64,000 bases of DNA from Chamaelirium japonicum (taxonomy: Eukaryota > Streptophyta > Magnoliopsida > Liliales > Melanthiaceae): NCBI GenBank assembly GCA_947650365.1, contig OX393552.1:50332373-50396372 (forward strand), read 5' to 3'. Both the position numbers and the translations under genes were made by a program. Positions 33,870 through 58,700 of the stretch are shown piece after piece. The notes below the pieces were generated by a model. The model worked only from the letters and a program-made list of their open reading frames with translations. It had not been told where the DNA came from and did no database searches. Position 1 is the first letter of the stretch. Every line of letters begins with the position of its first letter.

Positions 33870-35533
33870 CACTTTGTGTTTTTATACCTTCTGGGCAGAG
33901 TTACCACAACTGGTCGCTCAAGATCAAATGTGGATTTTCTTTCAACAACTGATAGTGGATCTTGGTTGATTTTGTAATTATAAATTATATTAGAGATCCT
34001 ATTATGAAGAGATGATTTTTAAATAGGGGTCAATGCGTTCGAACCTGGGTTTAAGGCCATTGAGAGTTTTTTGGGGGGGCTTGGTGAAAACCTCTGAGTT
34101 GTTTTTGAGCTCTAGTCAAGACAATATGTCCATTTGAGCTCCAGCCCCTTCTGAAAAGACGTGTTTTACAGTAAGTCATTGTTGACCTTTTCAACCCCTT
34201 CAAATAATAAAAATAACCTTCCATTACCAGTCGAGTATCAATTTGGGCAGCAGAGCATTCGGTTGCTACGTGATTTCACTGTAGCAAATTAATAATTTGG
34301 TTGGAAGTATCAAATTCGGGTAGCAGAGTATCAATTCAATTGCTACAATGAAATCACTCCCAACTCTACTATAGTGAAATCAATGTAGCCGCTACATCGA
34401 AATCACTGTACATGCACTATTTCCAAATTGTTTTTTGTTTTTGAGGAATCACTATTTCCAAAATGTTAACTTATCGAATTGATACTCTAGGAGTAAAATG
34501 ATTTTTTTAAAAAAATTAATTACGAAGTGACTTAACCCTAAACAAAAATGAGCAAGGGTTTATCGAAATACATGGTCAGTTAGAAGGATGTTAGACTAAA
34601 AGCCTTATTTTTTTTAATAAATGGTGGAGAGCGAACAGACTGGCGTAAATGGAACTTGGTGCCACTGAAACCTGATATATCATGTTTTCTTCTGGATTTT
34701 CTATGCGTGAAAAAAATAAATGAAATTTCATGGGGGACTCCACGTGGCACCAATTTTTAAATAAATGCTGGAGAATCAACAAATTAGTGTAAAAGGGAAC
34801 CCAAATCGTCTGCCTCCTTTCTCTGCCTCATCGTCTGCACCCCATGTCACAATCGTCCATTACATTCATACATGACCGGTGCATCACACTCAGCCTCAAC
34901 CAATAGGCAAAGGGATGGCATTCATCAAGTGGCAAGCTGGAGCCAATTTAGTTGGGCAAATCACAATCGTTCCTATGTTTGTCGGTTGGGGTTGAGTGCG
35001 ATGCACCGATCGGGTATGGGTGCAAAGGACAACTGTGACTGGAGGTGAAGATGATGGGGCATACAAAGAGGGCAGACAATTTGGGTTCTGTAAAAGGGGC
35101 TGGGTGTCACTGAAATATGATATATCATGTTTTCTTCTTGATTTTTCTATACGTGAAAATAATAAATGAAATTTTATCGGGGCTTCACGTGGAACCAAAG
35201 GCTTTAGTTTTATAAGTTTAGTATAGATAGATAGATAGATTCGTGTCACCATCTGTGGGAGGTTGAGGCCGTTATTGACCTTCGAGGATTGGCTCAGAAG
35301 TCAGGCAGTCTAAGAGCAACTCCAACCAGTCTCTTGATCTCTAAATAAAGAGATTGGAGTAATCCAACCAATCTCTAAATGGGATCTCTTGATCTCTAAA
35401 TCTTGAAAATTGATCTATATATCTAGGTCGGATCTCTTAATTCATTGTTAATTTTTTTAAACCCAATTTTACCCTTTATTATTTATTTATTTTTTTAAAA
35501 TTTTGAACAGCCCATTTTTTATATTATAATTTA
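33870..35533. other. AT-rich repeat sequence upstream of the prenyltransferase gene
   Basis: Two diverged direct copies of about 110 bp with 'gatatatcatgttttcttct' lie at about 34674-34755 and 35110-35195. A (GATA)n stretch lies at 35225-35240, and a MITE-like 'agagcaactccaaccagtc' at about 35313 has no clear partner end. No gene seen. Confidence 0.45.
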
Positions 35534-35780
35534 AGGGTCTGTTCTTTTCGTGAGTAAAAGATCACTTAGGAAAATTAATTTCCTAGGTAAAGGATTACTC
35601 ATACAATTGATTTTTCAGGGAAAAATTTTTCGTTGTTCTTTTGAACGGGAGAAATTCAACAATTTTTTTTCTGGGACATCAATTTCTACTATTCTTTTTA
35701 ACCCTGGCAAAATTAAAATATAAAAGTTTGTTCTGCTCTAGCAAAAAATAGACTCTTTGTGATCCAACCTCATTTCAAAT

Positions 35781-35972
35781 GAGCAATGTTATTCAGCTCG
35801 AAGGTTTTTCCGATTCCGCTCAGCTCGATTGGCGTGGCAGTGTGTACTGATGTTGTAAAAGACTTAAATATCGCTAGTGGGTTTCAGCCACCTATTGCAT
35901 GTTGCCATGTCAATCAGGCCAGCGAAATCGAGAAAACCTTCGGGCTGAATACCATTTCTCGACTCAAAGAGG
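35781..35972. mobile_element. Foldback MITE, TATTCAGCCCGAAGG family, copy 1
   Basis: Inverted ends 'gttattcagctcgaaggttt' and the complement of 'aaaccttcgggctgaatacc'. Followed by an A-run at 35979-35992. A second copy lies about 225 bp downstream, and half a copy at 50.1 kb. Confidence 0.65.
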
Positions 35973-36006
35973 GATTTCTCAAAAAAAAAAAAAGAGAAAC
36001 ATTAAC

Positions 36007-36182
36007 TAATGAGCAATGTTATTTAGCTCGAACGTTTTCCCGATTCTGCTCAGCTCGACTGACGTGGTAGCGTGCACTAGTGGTGTAAAAGACTTAAATG
36101 TCGCTAGTGGGTTTCCCTGTTGCATGCTGCCATGTCAATCGGTCTAGCAAAATCGAGAAAACCTTTAGGCTGAATACCATTT
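36007..36182. mobile_element. Foldback MITE, TATTCAGCCCGAAGG family, copy 2
   Basis: Diverged direct repeat of the copy at 35781-35972, with the same ends, interior and trailing A-run, so the two may be one local duplication. Confidence 0.65.
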
Positions 36183-36223
36183 CAAAGAGGGATTTCTCAA
36201 AAAAAAAAAAAAACATTTCTTTT

Positions 36224-36323
36224 AACTAATATAGCATCCTGCACCTACTATTCCTTCTCGAAAATAAAAATTTAACTAATATAGCATCCTGCACCTACTA
36301 TTCCTTCTCAAAAATAAAAATTA
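36224..36323. repeat. 49-bp tandem repeat, two copies
   Basis: 'taactaatatagcatcctgc' and 'acctactattccttctc' occur twice back to back with one change. Confidence 0.9.
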
Positions 36324-36479
36324 AAAATTATGAGAGACTCAGAATATGTTTGTCTATGTGTGTGAGAGAGAGACTGACTGTGCTCCCATCTCAAGAACCC
36401 GTGAGTCCTGTCCTCACCTCAGACCGGTGACTCCCCCTCCCCTTTTGCTTTAAACCCGTGACTCGACCTCACAACTCAC

Positions 36480-36480
<1 letters not shown>

Positions 36481-36518
<38 letters not shown>
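36481..36518. repeat. Poly-C run of about 38 bases
   Basis: Uninterrupted C homopolymer. Its exact length may be affected by sequencing. Confidence 0.85.
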
Positions 36519-36520
<2 letters not shown>

Positions 36521-36555
36521 ATTGAATACAAGGACAGAGATCGGAGACGTGGGAG

Positions 36556-36765
36556 ACACGTCGGTGACGCACCGGCGGCTCGATGGCGATGTGGGAGGCG
36601 CGACGGTGGCCCGATGACGATGTGGGAGGCGCAACGGCGGCGCACCAACGGTCTGACGGCTTGTGGGAGAAGTGGGAGGCACGACGGCGGCGCACCGGCG
36701 GCTCGACGGCGAGTGGGAGGCACGACGTTCCGACGGCAACCCTAGTGGTGCATCGGTGGCCCGAC

Positions 36766-36767
<2 letters not shown>
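36556..36767. repeat. GC-rich minisatellite
   Basis: Degenerate units of 'gatgtgggaggcgcgacggt' and 'ggcgcaccggcggctcgacg' type. Open frames over it on both strands are repeat artefacts. Confidence 0.65.

Positions 36768-36768
<1 letters not shown>

Positions 36769-36836
<68 letters not shown>
36769..36836. repeat. (GA)n microsatellite
   Basis: About 34 GA units. Confidence 0.95.
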
Positions 36837-36839
<3 letters not shown>

Positions 36840-37325
36840 TACCTGTGAGAACCCTAACGGCGTGGGAGAAGCGAGGGATGGAGAGAACGAGGGCTCCGAG
36901 ACAAACGAACAAACGAACAAGCCTCGCGTTTACTTTTTTTCCAACGATGCGGCACTTTAAATTCACACCTCTTTGGTAGGGAAAAAAAATTTCCGTAAAA
37001 CAATCAAATTTGGTTTCACATGAAATAGATTTCTCACCAAAAAAATAAAAAGAACAGTGAAAATTTTTGTTTTTCCTAGGAAATATATTTCCTAATGTCT
37101 TTTATTCGCGAAAAGAATAGACCCTAGTGTAAAGTAAAGATGGAAAGAAAAAAATGGAGGGAAGAACACAAAATTAAATCATCTCCAATGGCTTCGAGCA
37201 CACGTCCTAGGCTGAGGAGGTGCTTTGAGCTCTAACAACGCCATCCAGCCGTTTCGTAGCAGGAGAAATGTGACCCACCTGTTTGGGAGCTCCGAGTGCC
37301 TCTCAAGAAATGTGGACTGTACGCT

Positions 37326-37337
37326 GTCTTTTATAAA
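37326..37337 (+). promoter_or_regulatory. Candidate TATA box of the geranylgeranyltransferase gene
   Basis: TTTTATAAATGC lies about 190 bp upstream of the ATG at 37524. Position and match only. Confidence 0.45.
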
Positions 37338-37523
37338 TGCGGCTCCCAAATGTGGCCAATGATCCTTGCGAGCTCCCGCTCCAAACTAGGAGTCGGTTGG
37401 GGAGGAGGCCACTGAGGATCTCTAAATTGAGCAGATTCCTGTCACTTGAGGGAGGCGACCCCGTGATCCGTCCCTGCCGCCGGGGATCACGTCCTCAGCC
37501 GGCGTACGCTCGCCACCGCCGCC

Positions 37524-49508
<11,985 letters not shown>

Positions 49509-49751
49509 TCATCATCGTCATTCATTTCTTTCGACTTGGCAAGTGATTGCTTGATTTGTAATGACTATTAGGTTTAATTTTGAAATAATAAGGGTTTTGG
49601 GTTGTACTATCAATGCTTCATGGTTGAGAGTGGAATGCACATGTTGTTGATTTAGAGTTTCCTGATCTGTTATTAAGAATATCAGTCACATAAGATCTAT
49701 TTGACTGGCTTTATCAGGTTAAATGATTGTTAATTCTGCTTCTGTTGTAGG

Positions 49752-49781
<30 letters not shown>
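49752..49781. repeat. Compound (CT)n(CA)n microsatellite
   Basis: About eight CT units followed by seven CA units. Confidence 0.9.
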
Positions 49782-49782
<1 letters not shown>

Positions 49783-50022
49783 TGGACATAGAGAAGGATG
49801 AGAATGTGTTCTAGAATTCGAATGACTTAAAATAGTTGCCAGTGGTTCGGGCCCAGCCAATGACAACTGTGCCCCTCCCGTTCGATCACCTGATCCTTAT
49901 CATGGGAGCCCTTGAGGTTCTCTCGATGGCATGTAGATCTAAACAATCTGGAACTGTTCAATCAGATGGGAATAACATGTGTCAATTGCCGGACCCCGAA
50001 CCACGGTGATACCAAGGTTCAG

Positions 50023-50025
<3 letters not shown>

Positions 50026-50092
<67 letters not shown>
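50026..50092. repeat. (CT)n microsatellite
   Basis: About 33 CT units. Confidence 0.95.
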
Positions 50093-50094
<2 letters not shown>

Positions 50095-50126
50095 AATGGA
50101 TAGAGAGAAGGATGAGAATGTATTTT

Positions 50127-50250
50127 ATAAGAGATGCTATTCAGCCCGAAGGTTTTTTCGATTTTGTCGACCCGATTGACATGGCAACGCGCAATTGGTT
50201 TTTTTCCGATTTTGTCAACCTGATTGACATGGCAACGTGCAATTGGTTTG
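50127..50250. mobile_element. Half copy of the TATTCAGCCCGAAGG MITE family
   Basis: 'gctattcagcccgaaggttt' matches the ends of the copies at 35.8 and 36.0 kb. It is followed by two direct copies of 'gattgacatggcaacg' type sequence. The right end is missing. Confidence 0.55.
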
Positions 50251-52799
50251 TCAATGTGTTTGTCGTAGGAGATTGTACAAATAGCATTAATCCATCGCAA
50301 ATGACAGTCGAACTCCTACGCATCAGCCAACCACATCGATCAAGTTTAACACAAATTAGTTTTGACTACTTAAACCAAACGGTTTAAAGTGAACCAGATC
50401 TAACATTTCATTTTCAAGAGAATGGCTAAAACTCCTCGTGGACCCTGTCCTCTGAGCAGAGTTCCACCACCCCTAATCATCGATTTAGATGATTTCAATT
50501 GCCTGTCGGATGAGGATTTTTCTCCACCATGATCGATATATATCTTTGTATTCGACTGCAGCCATCTTCCTCAAATTTTTAAGTCCGGAAATTTCAAGCT
50601 CATGGTACTGAGTTGCGTCTTCTTTCTGGTGTACTTAGAGAGGCTTCTGTTCAAGATTCGTAATAATATATTTTGGCATGGGGCGCCATAAATAGAACCC
50701 CTAGATTCCTACCAAAAAAAGAAGAAGAAATTATCAGTTGGATGTTGAATGCTAAGAAATCGTTTGAAATATGTGAGAATATGGGTTGGACTTTATGTCT
50801 TCGTTATGCAATTCAAAGATTTTTTTTATCCAATTCAAAAATCTGTTGGGTTTTTAGTTCATCTATTTATATGCACAAGCATTTCTAATTGGGCAACTCG
50901 CCCAATCCGTTTATTATTTTGCAAATTGAGCAACCTGAGGAACCCGAGCAACTAGAATGGGCAAACACGGATTGTGCTTCCATAGGTTCCCCGGGTTCCA
51001 CGGACAAAACGGGTTAAGGTTTGTGCAAGTCGGGTTGGGCATGAGCAGATCCTTCAACCCGCCCAACCCACCCAAGTCCCACCCCTATCCCAAACCCATC
51101 CCGCTAGGATAAAGTCGGATCGGGTAACCTGGAAAACCCAATTAATTGGCCAGCCTAAAGTTTTTTTTAGGGTATTCAAAGGGGGAGATCAGAAGATCTT
51201 CGTGAGAACAAGCAATCATGGCCAACCTAAAGTTTGTGCAATCATGAGCCGTCCAGTTTCTTCCCCGTTGATGTCTTCAACCTCAACTACAGATCAATCA
51301 TCGCCGCATTTCTCGGTTTTGCCCACTGCAAGGACGGAGAAAATCTTTGTTATAACCGTGATAACATCTGATCTGGAATCACGGACCAATCACGAAGCCA
51401 ACCCCTCTCTTTGCAATAATCATTTAAATTAGAGAAACCTACAAGATACAATTGGGGTTGAGTGCAATGCACCTGTCGTGGTGGTTGTCATCGTGTGGCA
51501 ATGATGCACCTGCCCTAGTGTATGAGAGATACTCAGATGGTTGTGATTGGCCTGTGATACCAATGATATGGTATCACGATTCACGGTTATACCAAATATT
51601 TTCTCACAATGAAGGACCAAACATCAGTACTGTGAACATAATGTTTCGAATCTAGTGTTTTTTATGAGTAGTGATTCCATAATGCTGCCGGTACCGTTAG
51701 GTGGCGGGAGTGATGCATCTACTCCCGTCAGTAGTAATGCCTGCCAACCACTAGTAATGCCCGTGTTTATCGGCACGTGGAAGGTCGCCTTCGGCGGCAA
51801 CACTCCTCTGACCGTATTCGACAGCACCAGCAATGCAGCACCCGCCTTCGGCGACAAAGCATGTTCGGCTGGGGGCAGTAAAATACGTCGGTGATGCCCA
51901 TATTTGTCTGCGATGGTCATTTTCAGTGGGTCAATACTGCAACGAAGTATTGTTCCGTGCCTCGTGGAAGGCCGCCATGTTCAGTGTTCGCCCGTCCCCA
52001 ACCCCTCCATAGTCCATAATCAATATCGTCTCCACACGAAAACCATTCCCTATCTTTTTATAGCAAGAATGCCCCCACTACCCCCATTTTCCATACTCCA
52101 TTCTTCCTTCACACTTTATCCTATCATCCCCCTTCCATAACCATCCCCTCCGAACCTCCATATCCCCATCACCTCCTCAATGGCACGTCCGTCACTGGCA
52201 TACCCCCGACCACCGGCACCCGCCACCGCCCACTTCCGACGCCAACGCCTCCAGCGTACCCCTGACTTCCGCCGCCTTTGCCACCAACTTCAGGCGTCGA
52301 CGTCCCAACACCTCCAGCACCCCCAATTTCTCAAAAAATAAAAAAACACCTCCAGCACCCAATTCCGATGCCGGCGCCTTCCCCCCTTTCCCCTCCTATT
52401 TTTTCATCACCGGAGTCATTATTGCTTCCCCTTTCCCTCCCTATCGCCTAGCATGTTCGGTAGTTCAGTGCCAAACTCCAACGATAAAAAAAGGATAAGA
52501 AAGAGGGAGGCGAGGCGACACGATAACAACTCCAACGAAGAAAGGCGGTGGTGGCTCTGGCCAGGGAAAAGGAGGAGGGGAAGGAGGGAGAAGGGACGAT
52601 AGGCGGATTTCCGACGATGGAATAGGAGGGGATCCAAGTGCGGTACGAAGGAGGGATAGCAAATGGGTTTGAACACCAGCCGTAACTCAATGCAATTCGT
52701 ACCTTGCGTTGCCACACCGTTTATAAAAAAAAATATGCACAAAAAACAGTCCAGCAACACATTACAACATCAGGACTCACACGACACACAACATCCAAG

Positions 52800-55700
52800 C
52801 TATTGACATTGTTTAGGCCTGAAGTTCTCATGATCTAGAAGCTTCACCAGCAAACTCTCCAGCCTCCTCGAGCTCGTGGTTGGTCTGATCACACCGGACT
52901 TCCCGTGAGCCGCACAAGGATCCCTGCCAAATAAAGACCACCCTGAGCACCACCCTCCCGGGGTAAATCGGCCGCTCGATCTCCTCAACAGCTCGCGATC
53001 GATTCTATCTAGGACATGGTAGTCGTTGGTGAACTTGCGCGCAAAGGGGGCCCCACTGTCGACCATCAGATCGAAATGCTCCGATGTCAGGTTGATGGGG
53101 TGTTGGCCGGGCGGCTTGTTCCACATCATGAAGCGCAGGTCGTGGCTGACGGTGGTGTTCTGGAAGTCCTTGGAGTTGCATATGACGGTATGAAAGTAGC
53201 CTTCGGCGGATGACAAGAAATTTGTGTAGTACATGAGTAATGTCCGGGGAAGATTGTCCCACCCCAAGATGCAGAATTCGAGGAAAGGGCGAGAAAGCAT
53301 CATCCAAGAGGAGCCTGTAGTCGGCCGCACAAGGAAGAGAGTCAGTTACCAACCAACAAGGGCTAACCAAACAATTCAGTATCATACAAAACAAGGAACA
53401 GCAACACAGATACATTACCAAAACCATCAAGTCATGTCCCATCTACTTGGGGTCGGCTTTATGAATCCTTATTCACCATTCATTTCTATTTATGATTATT
53501 TTTGTTGTTGGTGAAAGTTATTTCATGTTTTTTCTAACAACTTCCATCGATGTTATTCTAGGTCTTCCCCTCCTCATTGGGACCTTCCACACTAGTCTGG
53601 GATCCACTCCTTATCGGGACCACCTCTGCTCTACGTTGTACATGGCTAAACCATCTTAACCTGCTCTCCATTATCTTGTACAAGCAACACAGATACGTTG
53701 ACCATGATAAACCTAGGTCGAACCTAAGCCTATGCAATTCATTGTAAACCAAGCTATCTAGAACCTATAGCCTATGCAATTCATTGTAAACCAAGCTATT
53801 GCCAACATACAGATAAGACTAGATCATGAAACTAGGTTCTTTCTCCAAGATACAGTATTAGCTTTGACCAATATAAATAAGACACCAAATGGCAACAGAT
53901 ATTCACCAACGGCATGAGTCTTGGAGGGAGTTTGATGCAGCAGAAGCTCAGAGACAGAGCTTCTTTTAGTTTTGAAGATGGAGAAGGCATTATACTTCGT
54001 CGCACTAAACAAAAAGGAAAAGAGAGATGCAAGTGGTTTTTATTTTGAAGCTAAAAGATTCTAAAGAGGAATTAAGAAGCATCAGGGAGATAGGCCTTGT
54101 TGTTGTGGCCTGCTGCGGACTTCTCCAGGATGCAAAGAAACCCATCAAACTTCAATAGAATGACAGACAACTGAGAAAAGAATCCTCCATTTTCTCCTTC
54201 AACTCCATAGCAGATCACAGAGCTGTTTATGTGAGGAGGTAGAAAGAAGCCATTTTGAATCTGCATTTGAGACAATAACAGTTGTGGGTTGAGTTGGTGA
54301 TGATGGCCATGATTATTTGAGTGGTGATGTGGCTCTACAAAGACCTCCAAGTTCATCTGAGAGGAGAGAGAGAAACACAACCAGTTGTTATTGTTCATGA
54401 ACTTCATCTTCCTTCCCCAAAGTAGTACAAATTCTAGCAAGACCTAGTGCAAGGCAGCCCAATCATTGGAGACCACCTACACTAATCATAGAGACACTTG
54501 TTCTCAAGCATTTGAAACTTGAATATTAATTTTCTTGGCTTTCCACCATCAGAGAACTCTAATGGAGGAAACCCGTAATCTAATATATATCTTCCCATGT
54601 CTCCCACTAACATGGTGCAACAGCATGAAATAACAGAACTTGAGGAGAACCAATCTAATATGTATATTCCCATGTCTCCCACTAACATGGCGCAATGACA
54701 TGCAATAACAGAACTTGAGGAGAAACAACACTGATCCCTTTAAACTAAGCCAAACAAATGCTGGAGTACTACAGCCCTCCTGCATTCCATAGAGGATATG
54801 TGCTGTGAGAAAGACCCTTAAACACTACTAGGCCCAAATTCAATACAACGTTGCACCCCGAATAATTTGTTATTGGCCTCATTACCCACAAGAAAACCAT
54901 AGAATTAATGGGAGAGGTTGCCTTTGAGAATTTGGAGGATACATTTTCCTTCTCTACCTCCTGATGCTCGCTATCAGGTTGGGGTTGTGGTCAAATGGCC
55001 AAAACAAGGCCACTTTTTTTTAGTCTCATGGTCATGAGGCTGCTTGTGAGAAAGACCATGTTTTTTTTTTCTAACGACAGTACTGACCCTGTACTAGCCT
55101 GCAGTACAACCTAGGATCCTTTGGTTGATCGTCGAAGTGGAGGTAGTTGATCACCATAAGACGCTGGTCGAGCCAAGATTGGAGGCCATTTGGATGAGAA
55201 TATGAATATTCAGAAGAGGAGGAAGGGCATGATTAATAGGGAAAGGGGTAAATTAGACAAAAGGGAATTTTAGCCTTTTTGAAAAGTTCTATCGAACATG
55301 TGACTAGCCTGGATTGATGTCCAATTCCAAAGGCACACAAGTTAACAGAGGAGTCCAAAGTGAACAACCTAAACTAAGGGTATTAAAAGAAAAACTATAG
55401 TGATAGGAGTGCAAGGCACACAAGTTAACAGAGGAGTTGAAAGTGAACAACCTAAACTAAGAGTAATAAAAGAAAAACTATGGTGAAAGGAGTGCAATAG
55501 CACCCAAAATTCAGGAGGTCAAAATGCAATTTGCCCTTATATGTACCTAAAACAAAATCTGTCGCCTAGACCCCGTCCAGGAGCCATGGGGACACCTAGG
55601 CCATGTTTCGCATAGGCAAGCCTGGTCGCCTAGGCCTAGCCGCCTTGACAACACTAATGTGAAGAGAGTCTTTATAAGCAATGCTGAAGTTAATGTTTGC

Positions 55701-58700
55701 CTATGAAGCACCGACACTCTCGGGACCTCAACGTGTCCGTGTCCGACACGTGTCGGACACCGACACTCGTCCGACACTCTCCGACACGTGTCGGACACAC
55801 CAAAAAACATGTCTTCTATGAAGAAAGATTGTCCGACACGTGTCGGAGCGTGTCGGATGCGTGTTGGAGCGTGTCGGATATTACCGGAGAGGCTTTTTTC
55901 TCATTTGAAGATGTTGGGGTTCTTGAGATTGCGGATCTTTCCATCAATGAGCCGGATATGGAAGTCGTGGCCTTCACGTCGATGGTGATGATGTGGTAAC
56001 ACTTGATGTTGGCCTTGACGAATGATGATTTTATGCGTGTTCTATTTGTTTTTTTGTATTTTGAAAGTTTGAAACTATACACTTGAATCATTTATGATGT
56101 TTGTTGGAGACTTTTTTAGTTAACTATTAGCATTATGTTTGATTATAAATTATAATATTATATATATATATATATAATATATATAATTCAGCGTGTCCCC
56201 TAACGTGTCCGTGTCCTGGTTTTTTGAAAAATATCGTGTCGGTGTGTCCGTGTCGTGTCGTGTCCGTGTCCCGTGTCCGTGTCCGTGCTTCTTAGATGTT
56301 TGCAGTGATGTACCTTTTGTATTTATGTTTGTTCAACGTGACCTTTTTCATCAAATTTATGTATGAGAATCTTTATTTGAAATATAATTATTACATTGAA
56401 TCTAGATATTAAAAATGCTTATTACAAGAATTTAAGATTTGTCAAATCTTATGCCTAATTTATTTTCCAAGCATGACTACTAGGTATTAGACGGCCTACT
56501 ATACCTTCCCAACCAGCACCTTTGCAATTTTCATGGCACTTACAATTCTACAACATTATGCAAGGTATGCCCTATCTTTTGCAAGCATTTTTGGCTTGGC
56601 TCATAAGTCTAGCAAGACTAACTTTCTACAAAAACATACTTAAACGACATGAATTTGTCTGAAAGCAAATAGGGAAAATAAATTCAAAATAATACCTACA
56701 AATAGTTTAAAAGATGCAGGCAAGCTTCTTTTCTCTTTAATCCAAAATACATCGGTTCTATTTGAGCCATACAGTCCTGGGTCTACAACAATAGGCCTTG
56801 CCCTCTGGTACCTACAAGCATTAAGTGAGGGAATGATTGGGAAGCCTTTGGCAATATACAAGGAAAAGAAACACACATTTATCACAATCAAAAACTTAAA
56901 CTTTGTTGAAGGAGAACACAGGGGTGAAGGCTAGACTTACTCTTTCCAACCAATATTACTTGTGTGCTCAATGAAGTTAAGATCTCTAGGCAAGTAAGAA
57001 AAAATATGAAGAATATCTGCAAGAGAAAGGAGAAAAGTTAAGTAGAAAGCACAGGAATTGAGAGTTTAAAATGTGATCCCCGTAATTATAATTCTAGATG
57101 CAAAAACACAGAATTTTTATGTTATTTTTGTAAACAACAATATTTACATATATGTTAAAATCAATTTGTTAAAATGAATTATCGGACTCCTTTAATTAGA
57201 CATATTTCTTATGCATCATAATGTTTTATCAACAGGGCTTCCATTGGTGTTTTTGACTATTGTTGATTGTTATATTATATGTGGTATTCTCTGAATGCAA
57301 AAGATATCATTTATAGTATTTTTTAACCTGGTGTAAACCTTACAGATATTTAACAGCAACCACTTTTAATTGTACACTTATGCAAGAATATGACATATGT
57401 GAAATTTTAGCTTAAATTCTTGGAGACTGATATATTTGTCGTCCATGTTCCTGTAGATTGTACTTACACGTCTGCTCCAAATATGGATAGCCTTTTCATG
57501 TCAAACTTAGGCCCCTGTGGCCTTTCAAATTTGAATTCTGAGCCGCTTTCAAATTGGATTTTTATGTCTACAAAAACCATAAAAATCATACAACCATCTT
57601 CCATCCAAACCTAAATTGGATATCCCTTTAAGATACAAACGTCAAGACATCCAAATGGACCATCCAAGTATCCATGGTGAAATTCACATTCATGTAACCC
57701 CATGACCATCCAAGTGCCTAAGCCAATAACTTGGCTCTCATGTCAAACTATTTGACCTTGCGCATATTCAGATAGTGTCTTGGGTCGAATACCACCCACT
57801 TAAGGATTTTCAACAGTAACCGTTACCCTTATTATCAAACCAATTAACGTGGCAATCCAAGTTCCCAGACTAAAAACACTGAGTCCACATCATTTCAATA
57901 GATCTATAGTGGGGCAAACGTGACATAACCATGAGTGGATTCATGCTTGGGTGAGACGAAGCAACAATCATGGAATATGGGTGGAATCGGGGAGAACTTT
58001 AAAGTACAGATAAAATATTCATGCACTAGTTTAATCACAATGGAATTTTTCTTGATTTGATCTCTCCAGCATAATTATTATAATTCGGGTTTGAACGAAG
58101 CAAAAAATAAAAAAAATAAAATTAACAGACATGAAGTGACATTATGGCATCACATTTGTTGTACTCAATACGGAAAAAATTCTTAGGAGCATCCAAGAGC
58201 AAAATCAGGCCCTACAGTGACATAAGTAGGAAGATTCCTGCAGTTAAACATTAACCATCTTAAGTCATTAAAATGTAGGGCGTCGGAGTTGGAGAGACAA
58301 ATTACAACTATAAGTTATGGTAGAGAACTTCTTTAATCGATATAAAAGGGTATTAGAAAAAATCCTTCAGAATAGGGACATTCCTCATAGAGAGCCTTAA
58401 TATTCATTCGATGTATCAAAACATGGCACAAGAGTAAAAAGTCAAGGATTTATTTTACATTGATGTATGAGAAACGTCTACTCAAGTGAATTTGGAATTC
58501 CTTGATTGCAATATGGCAGAATGTGGAGTTCCTTAGTTGCAATATGGAATGTGGATCTTGTGAACAAGTCAAAATTGTGAAAATAATAAATATAGTATGT
58601 TCACTGTCTTAATGGTCTCCCTTTAGGTTTTCCTAAAGTAAACAACATATTAGTGATCTGATTCTCTATCAACTTTCCTCCTCTTGTTCTCGGGAGAAAT

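Larger units (their letters stand above)
35534..37127. mobile_element. Composite terminal-inverted-repeat element
   Basis: The left end AGGGTCTGTTCTTTTCGTGA and the right end (reverse complement AGGGTCTATTCTTTTCGCGA) form inverted repeats of about 27 bp. The target duplication is unclear. The interior (about 1.6 kb) holds several nested repeats and no transposase. Confidence 0.6.
49509..52799. other. Convergent intergenic region between GGB and the glycosyltransferase gene
   Basis: Holds the 3' UTR of GGB, CT tracts, half a MITE (about 50127-50250), degenerate 'aacccgcccaaccc' repeats (50.9-51.15 kb), sequence at about 51.7-51.9 kb resembling the 17.1/22.9 kb tandem unit ('cgccttcggcggcaacac'), and C-rich low-complexity DNA (52.15-52.43 kb). 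No domain-bearing frame was found. Confidence 0.55.
53315..56695 (-). other. Intron 3 of the glycosyltransferase gene
   Basis: Contains an RTE LINE relic, an ANT-like exon fragment, two short tandem duplications and a TIR element with 8-bp duplication. Other parts (about 53.7-54.07 kb, 54.8-55.3 kb, 56.3-56.69 kb) show nothing recognised. Confidence 0.8.
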
